Assembly (NCBI GenBank): GCA_964007475.1
Contig: CAXFZM010000296.1
Location: 124,001-188,000, forward strand
DNA length: 64,000 bases
From: Hybos culiciformis
Taxonomy: Eukaryota > Arthropoda > Insecta > Diptera > Hybotidae
Direction: 5' to 3'
Part shown: one piece after another, positions 33,227-43,984 of the stretch
How positions within the stretch are numbered: the stretch's first letter is position 1
Layout of the letters: each line of letters begins with the position of its first letter
Notes under the pieces: generated by a model
What the model saw: only the letters and a program-made list of their open reading frames with translations
What the model was told of the DNA's origin: nothing
Databases searched by the model: none
Made by a program: the position numbers and the translations under genes

Positions 33227-34053
33227 TACTTCTAAATAAAACGTATTTAATCAATGTATTTGGTACATCAATTCAAATGTAAAAAAAAATTATTAATTGG
33301 CTAAATAATTATATCTTTTAATATCTAGTAATATTTACCCCTTTTTATTTTCCAAAAAAAATTAATTTTTATTTTTCTTATCAGTTAAAACACAAATTTT
33401 ATTTAATTTTTTTCTTATATATGGTCAAATTACTAAAAACAGAACAAAAATTTGGTTTAAAACCTAACAGTAATCATAAAATTTGTTTACTTTTTTTTTT
33501 TTTTTTTTTTTATACAAGTACTATATCAAATTTCTTAATTTTAACAAAGTTCAATGATATTTTATTGTACTTTTTAACTTACTAAAATATTGCTGCTTAG
33601 ATAATAATACAATTCCCCTGCAATGCTGCTTAAAATTTTTTTTGTTAATTGTTCCTATTGTAATGATGTTACCAGTATAATCCTCTTTATACTGTTGAAG
33701 TTTCAATCGCCAAATCAATTTTTGATTAATATCATATAATTTTTTTTTTGTTATATTATTATTATTTTATTCTATATTTTTAAAATATTTCTCGCAGTTT
33801 GTTGGAGTTTTCATTTATTTTATTTTTTATTCTTTGGGATGGTGTTTTATTTTTAAATAATTTTTCTTTAGGATGGTGTTTTATTTTTTTTAAAAATTTA
33901 TTCTTTGTGTTCAATATTATTTTATTATTTTACATCGAACATTATTTTTTCATAGGCTTCTTTTAATTTTTATGTTTTACTTCACAATTCACTTTTTCAC
34001 ACTTAACTTTTTCAGTTTTCTTTTTTTTTTTTTTTTTTACAGGCTGCGCCAAT
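33227..34053 (-). other. 5' leader of the provirus with primer binding site
   Basis: Next to the 5' LTR, after AT, the minus strand reads TGGCGCAGCCTGT (34051-34039). TGG start and GCGCA are as expected for a tRNA 3' end complement. Serine tRNA is the usual primer in gypsy/17.6-type elements, so that is my inference. The remaining leader is AT-rich with poly-T runs (33490-33510, 34021-34038) and no coding frame. Confidence 0.75.
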
Positions 34054-34295
34054 TGTTAGAAATAAAACGACCGATCTTGTTGCTGTTAAAATTAAAACTT
34101 ATTTTCTTTATTTTTTACATTCAGAATATTGAGTTACATTTTTATTTTTATGATGTAATATCAAAAGAAAGAATTCGGTCAAATTATATTTCAAAATGCA
34201 TATTAAGCATTTTGCAATATAACGTAATTCTTTCTTTTGTCGATATTTCATTAACCTAAATTTTAAATGTAGAACAATAATTTTTATCCACAACA
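34054..34295 (-). repeat. 5' LTR of the gypsy-type provirus
   Basis: 242 bp, on the minus strand from TGTTGTGGATAAAAATTATT to TTATTTCTAACA. It should contain the promoter. I could not identify a TATA box with confidence in such AT-rich DNA. Confidence 0.95.
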
Positions 34296-34475
34296 CATTT
34301 TATAATCAAAAAAACTTTTTTGTAATTTTGGATCGATTTTGAAAAATAATTTGGCAAATTTTTTATTCAAAAGTTTGTGATTTTTACTATCAAATGCCAT
34401 CAATACCTAAGTTTTTCAAATTTTTGTAGACACTGTGTTTTCCACTATGACTGCAGTATAGTAAACATTTTGTAA
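34296..34475. repeat. Repeat flanking the provirus, paired with 57437-57650
   Basis: Sequence from CATTTTATAATCAAAAAAAC to CACTATGACTGCAGTATAGT is the reverse complement of 57465-57640. It is the target repeat into which the provirus inserted. Confidence 0.85.
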
Positions 34476-34610
34476 AATTTACTTTTTCAAGGCATTGTGA
34501 ATAGAATAGAAGCCAAAATTTTTAGTTTCATTGTTTTCTGATTGGGGCCCTTATATAGCGGGGCCCCTGGCGACCGCCGTGTGCGACGCCCGTTAGAACC
34601 GTCTCTGCTT

Positions 34611-34930
34611 ATACATAAATATTGACCAAGTGTATATTCACTCCTATCACTACAATATGCTTTACATAACATATTACGCTTGTTTCTGAGAGATCTCAAC
34701 TCATCAGTATACCACGGCGAGAAATTACGAATGCGATTAGATTTGAATGATACGTATTCAATAAACAATTTGAAAATAATAGAGTAGAATTCTTTAGTAG
34801 CCTGTTCCATGTTTTGAGAATGTAAAAAGCTCCAATATAAAAGACTGAAAGAGTTGTTCATTCCCACATAATCGGCTTTACTAAAATTAAAGGAATAATT
34901 GTTTTCCACCATTAATTCATTTGAAGAATG
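34611..34930 (-). pseudogene. LINE fragment, inverted 5' part (endonuclease-RT linker)
   Basis: On the minus strand the frame reads FSKADYVGMNNSF, SFLHSQNMEQATKEFYSIIF and FSPWYTDELRSLRNKRN. This pattern (aromatic-rich linker, then WYTxEL and basic residues) is typical between the endonuclease and reverse transcriptase domains of jockey/CR1-like LINEs. It stops being LINE-like near 34611, where a GC-rich unrelated piece begins. It lies head to head with the LINE 3' part that follows on the plus strand. Confidence 0.7.
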
Positions 34931-34944
34931 ATCAATATCTAAAC

Positions 34945-35504
34945 TTAATAAAATAGCAGACTATTTTGAAAAATGGAACTTACAAATTAATTTAGAAAAA
35001 TCGAAAATAATGATATTGAAGGGAAATAATAAAATTGCAAAAATGAGAAATGGTAATATCGTGAAAGGAGAATCGATGTGGTAAAGGAGTATAAATATCT
35101 GGGAATAGTGTTAACCCCGCAAATGTATTATAATCGTCACTTTAACGAAAAATATGTTCAAGCAATATCAGCAATAAACTTGACTTATAAAAATATTATG
35201 AATAATTCAGAGATAGCACATTCTGTTAAATATAAAATATTTAATTCGGTAATGAGAACCATTATGTGATATGGAGCCTAAGTTTGGGGTTACAAACAGT
35301 ACGAAAAGGTAGAAAAGCTTCAGCGATTTTTCCTAAAACGAACTTTAAATTGCCATTATATTGTCCAAATTACATGTTATTTATTGAGACGGGTCTTGCC
35401 CCATTACATCGTCATACGCTTAAATTAAATGTAGATCATATTTGTAAAATAATAGAATATAAAGAAGAACGTCTAGTATATAAAATGGCCAATATAATAA
35501 TAAA
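34945..35504 (+). pseudogene. LINE reverse transcriptase fragment
   Basis: Plus-strand frames give ADYFEKWNLQINLEKSKIM, then (after a one-base shift near 35072) VKEYKYLGIVLTPQM and INLTYKNIM. A TGA at about 35267, a second in-frame stop and another shift follow. Then come MLFIETGLAPLHRH and ICKIIEYKEERLVYKMA. These are the thumb and post-RT segments of a non-LTR reverse transcriptase. The catalytic FADD-type box is absent, lost in the junction with the inverted part. It is interrupted at an A-run (35505) by the array element. Confidence 0.75.
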
Positions 35505-37102
35505 AAAAACACACGAAGCAGTCATAGAACTGCCGACAGAAGTTTATACTTAAAGATTTAAACTATGAAATGATGGGCTGCTCAGTACAAAATATAAATT
35601 AAAATAAAAATCATTTGTAGCCACTGTTATTTCATACTTTAAATCTTTTAAGTATAAACTTCTGTCGGCAGTTCTATGACTGCTTCGTGTGTTTTTTTTT
35701 GTATATTTTGCGCCGGCACGACCTAATCGTAGCTCCCTGCCCAAAACTTTTTCGGCAGATAATCTTAATTTCACCGGAGCTACCTATTTAAAAAAAAAAA
35801 TGTTTTTCGTATATTTTGCGCCGGCACGCCCTAACCAAAGCTCCCTACCCAAAAATTTTTTTTCAGGTAATATTAATTTCACCGAAGCTACCTATTTCCG
35901 AAAAAAAAAATGTTTGTGTATTTTGCGCCGGCACGAAAATTTTTTTTCCAGGTAATATTAATTTCACCGAAGCTACTTATTTGGAAAAAAAAAATTTTTT
36001 CGTATATTTTGCGTCGGCACCGTACCTCCCTGCCCAAAATTTTTTTTTCAGGTCATCTGAATTTCACCGGAGCTACCTATTTAAAAAAAAAAAATTTTCG
36101 TATATTTTGCTCCGGCACGACCTAACCGTAGCTCTCCACCCAAAAATTTTTTTTCAGGTAATATTAATTTCACCGGAGCTACCTATTTTGAAAAAAAAAA
36201 AAATTTTCGTGTATTTTGCTCCGGCACGACCTTACCGTAGCTCCCCACCCAAAATTTTTTTTTCAGGTCATCTTAATTTCACCGGAGCTACCTATTTAAA
36301 AAAAAAAAATTTTCGTATATTTTGCTCCGGCACGACCTAACCGTAGCTCCCCACCCAAAAATTTTTTTCAGGTAATATTAATTTCACCGGAGCTACTATT
36401 TTGAAAAAAAAAAAAAAATTTCGTATATTTTGCTCCGGCACGACCTAACCGTAGCTCCCCACCCAAAATTTTTTTTTCAGGTAATCCTAATTTCACCGGA
36501 GCTACCTATTTAAAAAAAAAAAATTTTCGTATATTTTGCTCCGGCACGACCTAACCGTAGCTCCCCACCCAAAAATTTTTTTCAGGTAATATTAATTTCA
36601 CCGGAGCTACTATTTTGAAAAAAAAAAAAAATTCGTATATTTTGATCCGGCACGACCTTACCGTAGCTCCCCACCCAAAAATTTTTTTCAGGTAATATTA
36701 ATTTCACCGGAGCTACTATTTTGAAAAAAAAAAAAATTTCGTATATTTTGCTCCGGCACGACCTAACCGTAGCTCCCAACTCAAAAACTTTATTTCAGGT
36801 AATATTAATTTCACCGGAGCTACCTATTTTGAAAAAAAAATTTAGTTTTAAATAATTTGTAAACGAAAAATATTTAAAAAATAATTTGAATTTAAATTTG
36901 TCGCGCCAAATTATTTTGTTTTTATAAATGACAAATGATTATTGAGTGGACCACTAATTTTTTTGAGTATTGAAACGTCAAAAACCATGTCAGTTCGAAT
37001 TCGATTTCGAATATCGAATGAGTAGAATGAAAATGAATTTTTACCCCCTACAGAATTACTCAATTATAACATACAACGCGCCTAAAGAAGTATAAACTTC
37101 AA
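35505..37102. mobile_element. Tandem-array foldback element (family C), copy 2
   Basis: It starts with AACACACGAAGCAGTCATAG and CTGCCGACAGAAGTTTATAC. The same text returns inverted at 35635-35697, making a hairpin with arms of about 75 bases. Eleven units of about 84-109 bp follow (36171-36812 are the most regular, steps 105-109), each with CTCCGGCACGACCTAACCGT and CACCGGAGCTACCTATTT. The right end matches copy 1 (TTTAGTTTTAAATAATTTGT, CGCGCCAAATTATTTTG) and closes with CGCCTAAAGAAGTATAAACT. It lies within an A-run of the LINE, whose reading frame continues on the other side. All frames inside are artefacts. Confidence 0.75.
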
Positions 37103-37585
37103 AAAAAGAACGTTATTTTTGAAAGAATGGGAATTTCTCAGCGATAAACTCAACTATCCAAAAGATATTAGGTTAGATAACGGTGGAAGTTGGAAGGATC
37201 AACTAAATGGCCTTATAAACAAAATAGATGATAGTAGAATGAACTACATAGAAACTGCGAAAAACTCAATACACAGAAATTATTATAATCAACTAAGCTA
37301 CAACCTCGGTCAAAATAACTACTTCAACGATAAATTTTTCTTCAAGTTAAGAGGTGAACTGCTGAAGCTGCAATTCGTTCCACATATTAACACAGAATCA
37401 TCTTTGTGTTATCTATGTAATATGAGAGAAACAGAGAATATTATGCATTTCCTGGGAGCATACCCTATAAGAAGATAAGAAGGTTGCATTTTCAGAAAGA
37501 CTGTTTAACCCAAGAAGAAATAAAAGAATATCTTGCTGGTAAAAATTGGATTAAATTTATAAACTACACTTATGAGGCTTATGAA
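37103..37585 (+). pseudogene. LINE C-terminal region, first part
   Basis: The frame gives KEWEFLSDKLNYPKDIRLDN and, near 37405, CYLCNMRETENIMHFLGAYP. That is the C-x2-C-x7-H-x4-C finger found at the C-terminus of many LINE proteins, with the last Cys changed to Tyr. After a frame break near 37472 it goes on as IRRLHFQKDCLTQEEIKEYL to TYEAYE at 37585. There the deleted LTR element has inserted. The LINE frame resumes at 42272. Confidence 0.75.
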
Positions 37586-38179
37586 TGGGGGGTTTGTGTT
37601 TTTGCCTTGTGGCGGTTTCTATGAACCTGTTGGTTGTTGGTAAGAAATAAAACGCCCACCAGTTTATTTCTTACTGATTAATCACATTTATTTAATTACT
37701 TATTTTGGATAACAATTATTTCTAATTACTAACTTTTAGTTTCTTTTTGTTTAATTCCTTTTTGGAATTTCTATTTAATTTTTTTGATTTAATTTTAGTT
37801 ATAAATTTTTACAAATTTAGTTAATTACTTTTTACTTATTAAATATAATTCCTTTCGGAATTCTGCGTACGTTTTTATTTATTTTTATGTTGATCGTTTT
37901 TAGTACTTGTAAATAATTTTTTTTTTTAGATTAAATTTTTACTTTGTTTTATAAAAATTAAATCTTTATTTTTTGATTACTTTACTAGTTGAACTCAGGA
38001 ACAAGAAGAAGGCTTTTTTTTTCTTGTTTTTTTTTTTTTTAGTCGATTTTTCTGCGGCGTGTCAAGTGAACACTTTGACAGCTTCGTCAACATCTGCGCA
38101 GCTATTAGCTGTGCGTTGTTAGCTTGGCTGAGGCTTACTTGACACGGCCGGAGATGACACTTGTAGTGTTTCCACTACA
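37586..38179 (-). repeat. 3' LTR of the deleted retrotransposon
   Basis: It differs from the other LTR at a handful of sites, including GACACGG/GACATGG, TTACTTGAC/TTGAC and one G in the terminal G-run. That indicates an older insertion than the provirus to its left. Confidence 0.92.
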
Positions 38180-38499
38180 TCACCCTTCCTTGGGTAAAGG
38201 TTAAATTGAAACTTGGGTTGAAATTTAAACTTAGGTAATTATAACAATATATCGCGGTTATATTGTGTACAATTGTAAATTGAAAAAATGTATCGCCGTT
38301 ACATTGTACGAAGAGGTAAAAACAATTACTATTAAAAATGTACCTCGATTTCGATCTTATTTATAAGTACGTAAGAAATCCTTGCTCTTAGGGTTTCCTG
38401 TCTCACTTATATGTGTATTCTTACCAAAGTATTGCGGTTACTTTGGATGCTTAAATTATAAAAATATTTAAAGTATGTTTGACTGTCCTCAATGCTTTA

Positions 38500-39232
38500 T
38501 TTGACTGAATTGACTCCGAATGCAGGTTTAAGGCGATTGATGTTAATCGTGACCTGTTTGTTTTTTATTTGCAATAAAAAGGTATTTCTTGTTCTACTTA
38601 TGACTTTGTATGGTCCGTCGTAAGTTGGAGTTAACGAAGGTTTAATCTTATCGTTTCTGACCCATACAAACTCACACGAATTTAACTCTTTTGGAACGAA
38701 AATTTCGATATCTTTGTTTGATCGATATCTTTGTTTGATCGATATCTTTGTTTGATCGCGTCGGACTTGGAATTAATTCTTACATCAGAGTTCTGAGATT
38801 AGTTATTAAAGTGTCGGTATTATCTATATTGTTTGAATTAGGTGTGACGAAAAATTCACCGGGCAGTCGAATTGTTTGACCATAAACCATTTCGGCTGGT
38901 GAGCACTTAAGGTCTTCTTTAATGGAAGCTCGAATTCCTAAAAGAACTATTGGGAGTTCTAGACTCCAATTTAGGGAATTTTTACGTGCTTTCAGACAAT
39001 CTTTAAGTTGTCGATGAAATCTTTCGACGAAACCGTTTGATTGCGGGTGATATGGAGTTGTTCTGGTTCTGTGAACTTCTATCAACGCAGTTAATTCTGT
39101 AAATAGTTTCGAATCGAATTGAGCTCCTTGGTCTGTCGTTAATGTTGCTGGATAACCAAATCTTGAAATCCAATTTGCGACAAAAACTTTTGCTACAGTC
39201 TTAGCTGTGGTGTCTGACATGCGATAGGCCAT
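38500..39232 (-). pseudogene. Integrase core second half and GPY/F C-terminal module, frame-broken
   Basis: The frame 39232-38780 carries the second catalytic Asp (TTDQGAQF) and the Glu (SNGFVERFHRQLK), then SPAEMVYGQTIRLPGEFF. It is out of phase with the first integrase half. A break of one or four bases lies near 39222-39230, after TRWP. After the stop at 38780 a further frame at about 38680-38510 reads FVWVRNDKIKPSLTPTYDGP and YKVISRT, the GPY/F module that ends gypsy-type integrases. The two are separated by three copies of a 17-base repeat (38710-38757). Confidence 0.8.
38710..38757. repeat. 17-bp triplication in the integrase remnant
   Basis: GATATCTTTGTTTGATC occurs three times head to tail (first copy partly overlapping unique sequence). 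17 is not a multiple of three, so each added copy shifts the frame. Confidence 0.85.
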
Positions 39233-40122
39233 CTTGTGAATCGATCGACAATTGTTAAAATAAGGGTAAAATTGTTAGACGGGGGAAAAGGACCTACGAT
39301 ATCCACGAAACGTCCTGAGGGGATGTCGAATTTGCCTGGAGCTGGAGTTGTATGACGGTGAATCTTTGCCTGTTGGCAAGATTGGCAAACCTTAGTCCAA
39401 AGATTGATGTCAGTGTTTATTTTAGACCAGAAATATCGCGTCGTTATTAGCTTTCTAGTTGCACGAGTGCCTGGGTGGGAAATATTGTGCAGTTGAAGGA
39501 AAACTGAACGTCTTAGCGAAGAGGGGATGTATGGCCGAAAATTGCCTGTTGAGGTTTCGCAGAAAATTGAGGTATCGGGTAAATTGATTTTTTCTAATTT
39601 TCTAGTTTTAGAAGGAGACGTTTCTTGAAGTAAAATTTCTCCTGAGTTTTGGTTGTCAAATAAGGTCTCAAGACGTTTGATGTCTGACAGTGCATTTCGA
39701 TCTATTAGTGCATTTTTAAGTTGGGTATATTTATTAGATTGAGGAGGGTTAGTTAGAATGTCGATGACTGATTCACATGCTTCAGGTGGTAATGAAGCTA
39801 CTGTCGGTGAGTATTTGGTAACGTCGTTGTTAATTCGTTTTGCCGCAAATTGGGCTTCAGATTGGATGAACCATGTTTTGGCTCTTTGAGTCCAAAATTG
39901 TGGCAATCGAATGTTTATAGCATTGATGTTATTTTTTGAATTTTGAGTTTGGTTAGCGTTAGAACTTTGAGCATTTTGATTAGGATTGGGAATGTTATTT
40001 TCCTGCTCTTGGTTGGAAATGTCGTCGTGATTACTTTCTTCCTCATTATCACTATTTGAGTTTACATTTTGTGAAGCGTTGTGAGCATCCTGTTGCTTTG
40101 AAGAATTGAGAAAACCAAACAT
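39193..40122 (-). CDS. Gag-integrase fusion frame
   Basis: A 309-residue frame from ATG 40122. Residues 1-70 are Asn/Gln/Ser-rich. Residues about 72-150 resemble a gypsy-type Gag core (IRLPQFWTQRAKTWFIQSEA, LPPEACESVIDILTNPP). From about residue 195 it is integrase: the zinc motif HNISHPGTRATRK...CQSCQQAK and then the first catalytic Asp in FVDIVGP. The junction, near residues 155-185 (TLFDNQNSGEILLQETSPSK), skips the nucleocapsid, protease, RT and RNase H without breaking the frame. The end (after TRWPIACQ) is a frame-shifted tail. It has the element's own LTRs and would need enzymes in trans. Whether the fusion is translated is unknown. Confidence 0.75.
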   Translation of the reverse strand: MFGFLNSSKQQDAHNASQNVNSNSDNEEESNHDDISNQEQENNIPNPNQNAQSSNANQTQNSKNNINAINIRLPQFWTQRAKTWFIQSEAQFAAKRINNDVTKYSPTVASLPPEACESVIDILTNPPQSNKYTQLKNALIDRNALSDIKRLETLFDNQNSGEILLQETSPSKTRKLEKINLPDTSIFCETSTGNFRPYIPSSLRRSVFLQLHNISHPGTRATRKLITTRYFWSKINTDINLWTKVCQSCQQAKIHRHTTPAPGKFDIPSGRFVDIVGPFPPSNNFTLILTIVDRFTRWPIACQTPQLRL

Positions 40123-41677
40123 ATTTTAAAGTGTTCTGAAAGTATGCTTTTAAAAATTTTCGAATAAGTTTGAGTAAAGTTTAATTATAATCTTGTTCCT
40201 TTAGTGAGGAGAAAAAAAAAAAATTTTAGTAATAATAAAAACTTTTCAAAATAAAATTCCGAATAAAATTGTAGCGAAGCAAAATAAAAATTCGACAGAA
40301 TTCTCGAATGAAATTATTAATTGTATTGGTTACAATTAGTTTTTTTTTTACAAATAAAGTTTTATAATTGGTATTCAGATTGCTTAGTAATTAAAATATT
40401 TTTATTTAAAATTTGCAAAAAATAAATTTTGTTGAACATATAGATCCGCTTTTAAATAGCAATTGTAATCGATAATAAACTAATCACTGTGGTTTATTAA
40501 AAAAAATTAAAATATTCGAAATCGAAAAAAATTTTTGTTAGAAATTAAAAAAAATTTTTTTTTTAAATATTTTTTATTTTTATATTTACTTTATGTCGTT
40601 TGTAACAAAATGTTATGAAATTTATATAAAAAAAAATGTTTGTCGTTTGTTATAAAAAAATATTGATGGTATTGCTCAGATTAAAAAAAAATTTTTGGCG
40701 TTTGTTATGAAAAAATATTAATGGTATTTCTCAGATTTAAAAAATTTTTTTTTATTATTTTGGCGTTTGTTATGTTTCGTAATACACGGTCTGTATGCTC
40801 AACATAAATATATGTAAAAATATGTTTGAATTTATGAAAATTATTTTATAAAATTTTTTATCTTAAAATTATTTATCGAGAAAAAAATATGTTTTTTAAA
40901 TTTATTTCTGATTCTAATTATTTTCGTATACCAAAAAATTTTAATGTTACAAAAAAAATATTACTTATAATATGTTTGAGTTTTTTCGTTTAAAATTAAA
41001 TTTTTGTATTTATTTACTTAAAAAAATAAAATTTGATTGTGAAAAACATTTTTGTATTTATTTATTCAAAAAAAAAATATATAAATTTGATTGAGCAAAA
41101 AAATTTTTGTATTTATTTATTTCTTTATTCGGAAAGAAAAAATATAAAATTTTGATTCTATTGAAAAAAAATTTTTTTTTTTTTTTGTTTATTTATTGTT
41201 TGCTTTGGACAGCTGTGTAAAAATTCTGTAGTTTATTGTAGTTGCTGCTTGCGGCGTTTTGTGCGACAATTTGTTGCGGTAGAAAAATATAGGAAATTAT
41301 ACAGCTTACCGTTTTTGGTGATTTGTTACCAAGTGATGTGCCGATGTTAGCGACTTGTTGACAATGATGTGTTGCAATTTTAAATTGTGATGTGCCGATG
41401 TTAGCGATTTTTTGACAATGACTTGTTGCAATTTTAAATTGTGGCATCTTGTACCTAAACAACAAAATTTTCTGTTTTTTTATACAGAATTTTTATCACT
41501 GTTTGCACTTGTGTGCAGAAATTTTTTTTTAGGTTTTAGAATTAGAAAAAATGTGTTTTTGATTAAAATTTTTTAGGTTATTTTGTTTAATAAAAAATTT
41601 ATGTTTTTTCTAAAAATGTGATTTTATGTTCTTTATAATTTGTTGCCAATATTTTGGCCGTTCGGGGTGACCAATTG
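40123..41677 (-). other. Leader of the deleted retrotransposon with imperfect tandem repeats
   Basis: Very AT-rich. Three imperfect units of GGCGTTTGTTATGAAAAAAT type lie at about 40609-40770. Two units of about 66 bases with ATGTGCCGATGTTAGCGA occur at 41336-41440. The latter give a repetitive minus-strand frame that I do not regard as a gene. Confidence 0.6.
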
Positions 41678-42267
41678 TGGGGGTTTGTGTTTTTGCCTTG
41701 TGGCGGTTTCTATGGACCTGTTGGTTGTTGGTAAGAAATAAAACGCCCACCAGTTTATTTCTTACTGATTAATCACATTAATTTAATTACTTATTTTGGA
41801 TAACAATTATTTCTAATTACTAACTTTTAATTTCTTTATGTTTAATTCCTTTTTGGAATTTTTATTTAATTTTTTTGTTTTAATTTTAGTTATAAATTTT
41901 TACAAATTTAGTTAATTACTTTTTACTTATTAAATATAATTCCTTTCGGAATTCTGCGTACGTTTTTATTTATTTTTATGTTGATCGTTTTTAGTACTTG
42001 TAAATAATTTTTTTTTTTAGATTAAATTTTTACTTTGTTTTATAAAAATTAAATCTTTATTTTTTGATTACTTTACTGGTTGAACTCAGGAACAAGAAGA
42101 AGGTTTTTTTTTTCTTGTTTCTTTTTTTTTTTAGTCGATTTTTCTGTGGCGTGTCAAGTGAACACTTTGACAGCTTCGTCAACATCTGCGCAGCTATTAG
42201 CTGTGCGTTGTTAGCTTGGCTGAGGCTTGACATGGCCGGAGATGGCACTTGTAGTGTTGCCACTACA
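41678..42267 (-). repeat. 5' LTR of the deleted retrotransposon
   Basis: 590 bp, the pair of 37586-38179. The primer binding site follows its minus-strand end after a short CAAT spacer. Confidence 0.92.
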
Positions 42268-42767
42268 TGAATATAGAAAAAGAATCATGTGTGGCGACTT
42301 CTAATTGCCCTCAACAGTTTTATTGTATTGTTTTGTTGTTTTTGCATTTTTTCTTTTAAAATAAGGTGAATTAATTAGTGTGATGAATTTGAATATCATA
42401 GTTATATTTACGATAATCAAGCATGGAATAAGCTTAATTTTAGGATTAGGAATTAATTAATTATAGTAATTAATTATAATAGGATCAACTCAAATATGAT
42501 AGCTGTACTATTTTAATACGGAAGCATGAAATAAGACTAATATTAGGAAAAGGTTTAATATGTACTTATAGAACTTGTTATAAAATAAAAATAAATAAAA
42601 TAAATGAAATAAAGTAGAAAGTCAGATCTAATAGACGGCTACATAAGCCATAGTCACTAGTAAAATATTATATTGTAACAGAAGTAAATTTGGGCTAAAT
42701 AAAAATATTTTTTGTTATTATTATTATTATTTTTATTATTATTATATTATTATATTATTAAACTAAT
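42268..42767 (+). pseudogene. LINE end: last codons, 3' UTR and TTA microsatellite
   Basis: After the TGAA duplication the LINE frame goes on with YRKRIMCGDF and stops at TAA (42296-42298). The A/T-rich 3' UTR ends at about 42712. (TTATTA)n-like repeats at 42714-42767 may be the LINE tail or a microsatellite grown from it. Confidence 0.65.
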
Positions 42768-43980
42768 AGGAGAAGAATGGTGGTTTTCCTCCACAAGCAA
42801 AGAATGAATAATTAAAATTGAAGACTAATTAATAGAAGACATCCAATTGTTCACCATTCTCATTTTTAATTGAAGAATTTTGCTCAAAATTGAGCGACAA
42901 CAAATCATCAGTTAAGATGGATTCAACTCAACTTGATGAAGTAGGGTAAAAGCATCGAATTCAGGATCAACGAGCCAGACAGTACCAGCCAAGTGTAAAC
43001 CTCTCAAAAACAATACTCCGAAATAAAATCTATAAAAAAATCGAGTGAGTTATTCAAACTAAAATGTAAATGTTTTATGGCATCACCTGTTTTAGGTGGC
43101 AAATAAATAGCTTATATAAGTTAAATGAAACACGTTCTTATTTGAAAGTACAATTCAAACTAAATTTATTTTATTCCAAGTTCTTAAGTTCACAAATTTC
43201 CTAAAGTTTACAAATTTCCTAAAGTTTAAAAATGTCAAATAAGCAAAATGTAATATAAAAGACGGATATTAATTATTTCTTTGCTGATTAATAATAAAAC
43301 GTGTGAATTTATTTAGCTTGCTCGTTGTGATAAAGAATATTGATGACTCTGGGATTTTTTTAACTTATATATAAACAAAAACGTTTACACATAAGTATTC
43401 TAAATCATCAAATTCTCTCAGAATCAAAACAGCCTTTCACAACTACTGGAACTCCACCAGCAACTGTGGTTGAATCTCTACCCTGACGACGATCGCGTCT
43501 GAATGAATTATATGACGGGGAAACAATTTCAGAGTCAGCAAAATCGTCTTTCAACCAAGTTTACTTCAATATTAAAATATGAAAGTCAGAATTACATTTA
43601 TGTTTTTCTCAGAATTCATGACAAACTATGTCGTTAGGCCAGAATTTCTCGTAATGATAATGATTATTATTCTGAAGAAACTGATGATAATAATAACGAT
43701 GACGATTGATGAAGATGCTGATGAAGACGCTGATGAAGATACTGATGGTGTTAATGATGCTGAATTCGATATTTGTCGAGATATAGGGAAATGGGGCGTT
43801 GAAAATTTTAAGTAAATATCATAAACAACTACCACATGACATAAGAACTTTAAATAAAGTTTCGCCTGAGTACCACGACATAGAAGATACTCATTAGGGC
43901 ATGCAAATTTACCGATTTTTGAAAATACCGGTAATTCGGTAAAAAGTTTTCATGGAACCGATTAACCGAATTTTAAATAC
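42768..43980. other. Spacer, no convincing gene
   Basis: The frame 43579-43815 has an acidic repeat (DEDADEDADEDTDG, from GATGAAGATGCTGATGAAG) and no known domain. I do not call it. A short palindrome, ATACCGGTAATTCGGTA, is near 43926. The rest shows nothing. Confidence 0.4.
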
Positions 43981-43984
43981 TATA

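Larger units (their letters stand above)
24957..34295 (-). mobile_element. Env-bearing Ty3/gypsy (errantivirus-like) provirus, 9,339 bp
   Basis: Two 242-bp LTRs (24957-25198 and 34054-34295) differ at one position near the end (T/C at 25191/34290). They bound, on the minus strand, a leader, PBS, gag, pol, env and a purine-rich tract. CATT flanks both ends (24953-24956 and 34296-34299). A related sequence at about 57625-57645 shows the uninterrupted site (reverse: AATATTCAAAGCATTTTATA) with a single CATT. One LTR difference implies recent insertion. Pol and env are open; gag has one early in-frame stop if translation starts at the first ATG. Confidence 0.95.
37586..42267 (-). mobile_element. 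Internally deleted Ty3/gypsy-type LTR retrotransposon
   Basis: LTRs of 594 and 590 bp (37586-38179, 41678-42267) begin TGGGGG and end CCACTACA on the plus strand. TGAA flanks both sides (37582-37585, 42268-42271), and removing the element restores the LINE frame. The purine tract AAGGAAGGGTGA (38180-38191, minus) and a PBS-like TGGTCACCCCGAACGG (41674-41659, minus) are in place. Between them only a gag-integrase fusion and integrase remnants remain. Protease, reverse transcriptase and RNase H are absent. Confidence 0.9.

Noticed and set aside
35689..36340. Several frames over 35.7-36.8 kb with YFAPARPNRSS-like repeats
   Set aside because: By-products of the family C array; the frame changes with each poly-A length.
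41193..41465. 90-residue minus-strand frame with two similar halves
   Set aside because: It lies in the leader of a deleted LTR element and derives from a ~66-bp tandem duplication.
43579..43815. Acidic repeat protein of 78 residues
   Set aside because: No conserved domain, no splice context, and the acidic part is a GATGAAGATGCT repeat.
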